From: Actinomycetes bacterium
GTDB taxonomy: Bacteria; Actinomycetota; Acidimicrobiia; Acidimicrobiales; RAAP-2
NCBI GenBank assembly: GCA_021809495.1
Contig: JAKAZI010000006.1
Location: 1-48,112, forward strand
DNA: 48,112 nt
Direction: 5' to 3'
Shown here: positions 43,561 to 48,112 of the stretch, piece by piece
Numbering within the stretch: position 1 is the stretch's first letter
Layout: every line of letters starts with the position of its first letter
The notes under the pieces: generated by a model
Databases searched by the model: none
Told to the model about the DNA's origin: nothing
The model's input: only the letters and a program-made list of their open reading frames with translations
Program-made: the position numbers and the translations under genes

Positions 43561-44345
43561 ACCGGATCGTCGTCAAGGTCGGCGGACACGCACTCGATCG
43601 ACTCGACGCCGCCTCGCCCGTCCTCGAGGGACTCGCCGCGGACGTGCGATCGATCCGCGATACGACGTCGGTCGTCATCGTGCACGGGGGCGGACCGCAA
43701 ATCGCCTCGCTACTCGAACGCGTCGGGCTCGTCAGCCAGTTCCTCTACGGGCTGCGCGTGACGGATTCCGAGACGATGGAGTACGTCGCGATGGCCCTCG
43801 GACTGGTCAACCAGCGGGTCACGGCGGCGTTGGTTCGGGCCGGACTCGACGCGGTGGGACTGAGCGGGGTCGATGGAGCGCTGGTGAAGGCGACGGCTCG
43901 GGGTGGTCGACTCGGGCGGGTGGCCCGTGACATCCGCGTCGACGCGCAACTCGTGACGGACCTCCTCGAACGCGGCTGGACGCCGGTCGTTGGTCCCGTG
44001 GCGAGCGACGCCGCGGGCGAGCTGCTCAACTGCAACGCCGATACGGTCGCCGGAACGATCGCCGCGGCCCTGAACGCGGACGCGTTGGTACTGCTGAGTG
44101 ACGTCGATCAGCTGCGAGGTGATCGCGACGATCCCGCGAGTGCACTCACCTCGGTGTCCGGCGCCGACGTACGTTCGATGATGGTCGAGGGTTCGATCAG
44201 GGACGGCATGATTCCCAAAATGCAGGCCGCCCTGGATGCCGTGGACGCCGGTGCGGCGCGCGTCGTGCTCGCCAACGGGACGCGCCCCCACGCGCTGCTC
44301 GGGGTACTGAACGGGACAATCCCGAGCACGGAGGTGAAGCGATGA
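43557..44345 (+). CDS. argB: Acetylglutamate kinase
   Basis: 262 residues from GTG 43557, close to E. coli length and shorter than most actinobacterial ArgB (about 300), which carry an N-terminal helix for arginine feedback; that helix is missing. Motifs: IVVKVGGHAL (phosphate Lys and Gly loop), VIVHGGGPQI, GLSGVDGALV and LLNCNADTVAGTIAAAL. LysZ, the LysW-dependent homologue, is a less likely alternative because the neighbours are all arginine genes. ATGA overlap with argF. Confidence 0.92.
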   Translation: MNRIVVKVGGHALDRLDAASPVLEGLAADVRSIRDTTSVVIVHGGGPQIASLLERVGLVSQFLYGLRVTDSETMEYVAMALGLVNQRVTAALVRAGLDAVGLSGVDGALVKATARGGRLGRVARDIRVDAQLVTDLLERGWTPVVGPVASDAAGELLNCNADTVAGTIAAALNADALVLLSDVDQLRGDRDDPASALTSVSGADVRSMMVEGSIRDGMIPKMQAALDAVDAGAARVVLANGTRPHALLGVLNGTIPSTEVKR

Positions 44346-45259
44346 GCCGGCACGTCGTAACGATCAGCGAATTGGGCAACGACGATCTGCGCGCGATCCT
44401 CGAGTCGGCTCGAGCGCCGATCGATGATTCGCTGTTCGCGGGTCAGGGGGTGGCACTCGTCTTCGAGCGCCCGAGCCTGCGCACGAGGGCCGCGTGTTCC
44501 ACCGCGGTCCACGAACTCGGTGGCTACGTGACGTTCTTTGGTGACGACGAAATTGGCCTCGATAGTCGCGAGTCCGCCGAAGACGTCGGTCGCACGATCG
44601 ACGCGCTCTACTCCGTGTGCGCCATGCGCATTCGCCACCATTCGGTTTTTCAGCGAATCCGCCGGGCCACGATGGAACGGCTGTCGCTGATCAACCTGTT
44701 GAGTGACGTCGCGCACCCGACCCAGGCGATCGCTGACGTGCTCACGATCGCCGACCACTTCGCGAACGGGGACCCGGGTCAACTGGGTGGTCTGCGTGTC
44801 GCCTACGTCGGCGACGTGACCAACGTGGCGCGCTCGCTGGCGGTGGCGTTGACCCGGCTGGGTGTCGAGGTCGTGGTCGGTGCGCCCGAGGGCTATCAGC
44901 TCACCGCGGGGACCGATGAGGACCCGCTAGCGGTCGAGGGGGCGAAGTTGCGCCTGACCTCGTCGGCGACCGAGGCGGTGCGTGGCGCTGACGTGGTGTA
45001 CACCGACGCCTGGGTGTCGATGGGTTTCGAAGAAGAGACGCGCCGTCGCCGGGTCGATCTGGACGCCTTTCGAATCGACGAGGCGCTGCTCGAAGCGGCG
45101 GCCTCGAACGCAATCGTGCTGCACTGCCTGCCGGCTCATCGCGGCGACGAGATCACCGACGGCGTGATGGACGGACCCCAGTCCCTCGTGTGGCAGCAGG
45201 TGGCGCACCGACGTTCGGCGATGATCGGCGCGCTGCGGTGGATAAAGGACGGTGAATGA
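44342..45259 (+). CDS. argF: Ornithine carbamoyltransferase
   Basis: 305 residues. It joins carbamoyl phosphate to ornithine. The carbamoyl-phosphate motif reads FERPSLRTRAACSTAVHELG (SLRT, L46, for the usual STRT); HPTQ (125-128) replaces HPCQ; VGDVTNVARSL has TN for NN. The ornithine side keeps SMGFEEE (226-) and HCLPAHRGDEITD. Family membership and operon context make ornithine the likely acceptor, but several active-site variants deserve notice. ATGA overlaps on both sides. Confidence 0.92.
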   Translation: MSRHVVTISELGNDDLRAILESARAPIDDSLFAGQGVALVFERPSLRTRAACSTAVHELGGYVTFFGDDEIGLDSRESAEDVGRTIDALYSVCAMRIRHHSVFQRIRRATMERLSLINLLSDVAHPTQAIADVLTIADHFANGDPGQLGGLRVAYVGDVTNVARSLAVALTRLGVEVVVGAPEGYQLTAGTDEDPLAVEGAKLRLTSSATEAVRGADVVYTDAWVSMGFEEETRRRRVDLDAFRIDEALLEAAASNAIVLHCLPAHRGDEITDGVMDGPQSLVWQQVAHRRSAMIGALRWIKDGE

Positions 45260-45723
45260 TGACCAAGACGCAACGACAGCATCGCATCAACGAGCTCATT
45301 GAGCGAGAGGTGATCTCGACCGCTGCGCAGTTGGTGACCCGACTCCAGTCCGAGGGGATCACGGCGACCCAGGCCACCGTGACGCGCGATCTCCAGGAGC
45401 TGGGCACGATCAAGGTTCGTGACGAACACGGGTCGCGACGCATCGTCGTGGCCAGTTCACCCAAGATCAGTTCACCGCCGCTCGATCACCTGCGCCGGAT
45501 GATGGGCGAGTGGGTGGTGTCGGTCGAGAGTTCGGCGAACCTCGTTGTCCTGCGCACGCCACCGGGCTGTGCGCACGTGGTCGCCTCCGCCCTGGACCGT
45601 AGCGCCCTCGATGGCGTGCTCGGCAGCGTCGCCGGTGATGACACGGTGCTCGTGATTGCGAGCGACGAACACGGTGGTGCGGCGATGGCGGAGAGTTTCC
45701 GCGAACTCGCCGGCTTGGAATGA
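45256..45723 (+). CDS. argR: Arginine repressor
   Basis: 155 residues. N-terminal winged helix: RQHRINELIEREVISTAAQL and ATQATVTRDLQELGTIKV. C-terminal oligomerisation and arginine-binding domain: LRTPPGCAHVVASALDRS and GSVAGDDTVLVIA. It represses arginine synthesis when arginine is high and presumably binds the boxes before argC. Starts at ATG 45256 or 45259. Confidence 0.97.
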   Translation: MMTKTQRQHRINELIEREVISTAAQLVTRLQSEGITATQATVTRDLQELGTIKVRDEHGSRRIVVASSPKISSPPLDHLRRMMGEWVVSVESSANLVVLRTPPGCAHVVASALDRSALDGVLGSVAGDDTVLVIASDEHGGAAMAESFRELAGLE

Positions 45724-45748
45724 ACGCAGTATCAAGAAAGGAACAGTG

Positions 45749-46972
45749 ATGACGAAGCGAGTGGTACTGGCCTACAGCGGAGGGCTTGACACCTCCGTGG
45801 CGATCCGCTGGATGATGGAAGAGTGGGACGCCGAGGTCGTCTGCGTCCTCGTTGACGTGGGTCAGGACCCGGAGAGTTCGGAGAGTTTCGAAGACATCAA
45901 GCACCGGGCGATTGTCGCCGGGGCGATCGACTGCGTCGTGGTGGACGCCCGCGATGAGATGGCCGAGGCGTTCTGCGCGCCGGCGATCATGGCGAATGCC
46001 CGCTACGAGGGGAAGTATCCGTTGGTGTCGGCCCTCTCGCGACCGGTCATCGTGCGGCACCTGGTCGACCAGGCGCGCAAGTTCAACGCGACGGCCGTGG
46101 CGCACGGCTGCACGGGCAAGGGTAACGACCAGGTGCGCTTCGAAGTCGGCACGCACGCACTGGCGCCGGACCTCGAGGTTCTCGCCCCGGCGCGTAACTG
46201 GGGGATGACCCGGGCGGACTCGGTCGACTACGCCGAGAAATGGGAGATCCCTATCCGCGCGACCAAGGAGAAGATCTACTCGATCGACGAGAACCTCTGG
46301 GGCCGGGCGATCGAGTGCGGTGAGATGGAAGATCCCTGGGCGGAACCGCCGAGCGACCCCTACACGCTGACCAGGGTTACCAATCTGGAGCCGGTGGAGC
46401 TCACGATCACCTTCCGTGAAGGCGTGCCGATCGCCATCGACGGAATCATCACGCCCCTCGCCGATCTCATCCGCACGCTGAATCACCGCGCGGGATCGAC
46501 GGGTTTCGGCCGGTTGGACATGGTGGAGAACCGTCGGGTTGGCATCAAGAGCCGCGAGGTTTACGAGTGCCCCGCCGCCTTGGCCCTGATCGCCGCCCAC
46601 GCCGATCTGGAGGACCTCAACCTCGAACGCGACGTCCACCACGAAAAGGCGCGGCTCGAGCCGCGCTGGAGCGAACTCGTCTACGACGGAATGTGGTTTT
46701 CGCCGCTCAAAGAGGCCATTGACGCCTTCGTGGCCGAGACGCAGCGCCACATCTCCGGGGACGTACGCCTGCGTTTCGAAGCGCCCGGTGTCATGCGGAT
46801 CATTGGTCGGCGCAGCGACGAGGCACTCTACGACTACGGTCTGGCGACCTACGACGCGGCCGACACGTTCCGCCACGCGGATTCCGAGGGGTACGTTCGC
46901 ATCTATGGTTTAGGCGTGAAGACTTGGGCGGCCCGACAAGGGGCGAAGAACACGGTGCCACGCTCGAAATGA
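45749..46972 (+). CDS. argG: Argininosuccinate synthase
   Basis: 407 residues. ATP pyrophosphatase P-loop VVLAYSGGLDTSVAIRWM; AVAHGCTGKGNDQVRFEV; SIDENLWGRAIECG. It joins citrulline and aspartate. AAAGGA sits 7-8 bases before ATG 45749 (GTG 45746 is adjacent). It follows argR after 25 bases, the only real gap in the operon. The stop overlaps argH (ATGA). Confidence 0.98.
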   Translation: MTKRVVLAYSGGLDTSVAIRWMMEEWDAEVVCVLVDVGQDPESSESFEDIKHRAIVAGAIDCVVVDARDEMAEAFCAPAIMANARYEGKYPLVSALSRPVIVRHLVDQARKFNATAVAHGCTGKGNDQVRFEVGTHALAPDLEVLAPARNWGMTRADSVDYAEKWEIPIRATKEKIYSIDENLWGRAIECGEMEDPWAEPPSDPYTLTRVTNLEPVELTITFREGVPIAIDGIITPLADLIRTLNHRAGSTGFGRLDMVENRRVGIKSREVYECPAALALIAAHADLEDLNLERDVHHEKARLEPRWSELVYDGMWFSPLKEAIDAFVAETQRHISGDVRLRFEAPGVMRIIGRRSDEALYDYGLATYDAADTFRHADSEGYVRIYGLGVKTWAARQGAKNTVPRSK

Positions 46973-48112
46973 CGCTGTGGCACGGTCGCTTCGAGTCGTC
47001 AATGGCGAACTCGCTGTGGCAGCTCTCCGAGAGCTACCCCTTCGACCACGTGCTCTATCACCACGACATCGTTGGCTCGCGGGCCCACGTGAGAGGACTA
47101 CTGGAGGCGGGCCTGCTCTCTTCCGATGAGGAGCGGGTCCTGCTCGGCGCGCTGGAGGACGTGGAGGGTGAGTTCGATCGTGGGGTCTTCGTGCGCGCCG
47201 GAGGCGACGAAGACATCCACATGGCCATCGAGCGGCGCGTCACCGAGATCGCCGGCGCGACCGGTGCGAAGTTGCACACGGCTCGAAGCCGGAACGATCA
47301 GGTGGCGACGACCGTTCGTCTGTACGTTCGTGACGCCCTCGTCGATGTAGCGGGGCGGGTGTTGGCGCTGGCCGAGACCCTCTTCGCAATCGGCGAAGGC
47401 GACCCCGACCGGTACCTACCCGGGTACACCCATCTCCAGCGGGCCCAACCCGTATTGCTCGCTCACCACCTCGGCGCTCACGCGTGGGCCCTGACGCGCG
47501 ACATCGACCGACTCCTCGACACCCGCCGTCGACTCAACGTTTCACCACTCGGGGCGGGTGCCGTCGCCGGCACGTCGCTGCCGATTGATCCCGGCACGAC
47601 GGCCGCGCTGATGGGGTTCGACCGGGCATTCGCGAACTCGATGGACGCGGTGAGCGACCGGGACTTCGTGGCCGAGACCCTCTTTGACGTCGCGCTACTC
47701 GGCGTCCACCTCTCACGGATGGGCGAGGAGCTCGTGCTCTGGACGAGCGCCGAGTTTGGTTTCGCGACGCTGGGAGACGCGTTTACGACCGGTTCGTCGA
47801 TGCTGCCCCAGAAGAAGAACAGCGACGTCGCGGAGCTCGCGCGGGCCAAGGCGGGCCGCTTCATTGGCAATCTCACGTCGCTGCTCGTCGTCTTAAAGGG
47901 TCTCCCACTCGCGTACAACCGGGACCTCCAGGAGGACAAAGAACCACTCTTTGACTCCTTGCGCAACGTCACGCTCGTGCTCGACGCGTTGCGCGGAACG
48001 TATGAATCAATGCGGTTCAATGACGACGTCGCCGCTCGCGCGGCCAACGATCCCTACCTCGCGGCGATCGACATCGCCGAGCGATTGGTCGAGACTGGGG
48101 TCCCGTTCCGCG
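46969..48112 (+). CDS. argH: Argininosuccinate lyase (3' end beyond the window)
   Basis: 381 codons are visible before the window ends, of about 460-470 expected. MTLWHGRFESS start; AGGDEDIHMAIERRVTEIAG; TARSRNDQVATTVRLYVRD; GYTHLQRAQPVLLAHH; and the superfamily signature TTGSSMLPQKKNSDVAEL (about 273-290) with the catalytic Ser loop. It splits argininosuccinate into arginine and fumarate. The frame is open to the last base. Confidence 0.97.
   Translation, partial: MTLWHGRFESSMANSLWQLSESYPFDHVLYHHDIVGSRAHVRGLLEAGLLSSDEERVLLGALEDVEGEFDRGVFVRAGGDEDIHMAIERRVTEIAGATGAKLHTARSRNDQVATTVRLYVRDALVDVAGRVLALAETLFAIGEGDPDRYLPGYTHLQRAQPVLLAHHLGAHAWALTRDIDRLLDTRRRLNVSPLGAGAVAGTSLPIDPGTTAALMGFDRAFANSMDAVSDRDFVAETLFDVALLGVHLSRMGEELVLWTSAEFGFATLGDAFTTGSSMLPQKKNSDVAELARAKAGRFIGNLTSLLVVLKGLPLAYNRDLQEDKEPLFDSLRNVTLVLDALRGTYESMRFNDDVAARAANDPYLAAIDIAERLVETGVPFR

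Overview
The window is a GC-rich chromosomal segment of an actinobacterium. The gene order efp-nusB ... pyrR-pyrB-pyrC-carA-carB-pyrD-pyrF-mihF-gmk-rpoZ-coaBC-metK-priA is the actinobacterial core order (Streptomyces has the same backbone), and MihF is an actinobacterial hallmark. The cytochrome oxidase cluster, with a membrane-anchored cupredoxin directly upstream of coxB, resembles clusters of acidophilic iron oxidisers. My inference is a member of class Acidimicrobiia or a relative. No rRNA, tRNA or CRISPR was seen.

Layout. 1-441: end of efp, then nusB. 460-14331: a cytochrome c oxidase and assembly block inserted into the nusB-pyrR neighbourhood. It holds a membrane protein fused to a Sco domain, an AcoP-like cupredoxin, coxB, coxA, coxC, a 37-residue membrane peptide, two CtaG-like proteins, a second Sco, an unknown exported protein and two paralogous small membrane proteins. 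The block is interrupted at 2197-5695 by a mobile island: a lone TnpB nuclease gene, a SAM methyltransferase and an IS5-type transposase. 14347-23376: a tightly overlapping pyrimidine operon preceded by a PyrR-binding hairpin. 23419-33825: a housekeeping run (mihF, gmk, rpoZ, coaBC, metK, priA, def, fmt, rpe, ribD, ribBA, ribH, a cold-shock-like gene). 33822-34950: two minus-strand genes of unknown role. 35201-40905: a structured leader, then infC-rpmI-rplT-rRNA methyltransferase-pheS-pheT. 40931-42484: an acyl-ACP thioesterase and a convergent EamA transporter. 42485-48112: an ArgR-type operator region and argC-argB-argF-argR-argG-argH, the last cut by the window end.

How the genes work together. 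The oxidase block would build one aa3-type terminal oxidase: Sco and CtaG proteins deliver copper, CoxB carries CuA, CoxA the haem/CuB centre, and the cupredoxin is the likely electron donor or an accessory subunit. CoxA keeps all metal ligands but lacks the canonical D-channel and K-channel residues. Pyrimidine, riboflavin and arginine pathways are each nearly complete, but the genes usually expected for pyrK, pyrE, ribE, argJ and argD are not here.

Regulatory signals are unusually readable. Many genes have a TANNNT -10 element ending 6-8 bases before the start codon, so leaderless transcription looks common. pyrR and infC instead have real leaders with strong secondary structure. infC also shows a Shine-Dalgarno sequence placed for an ATC rather than the adjacent ATG start.
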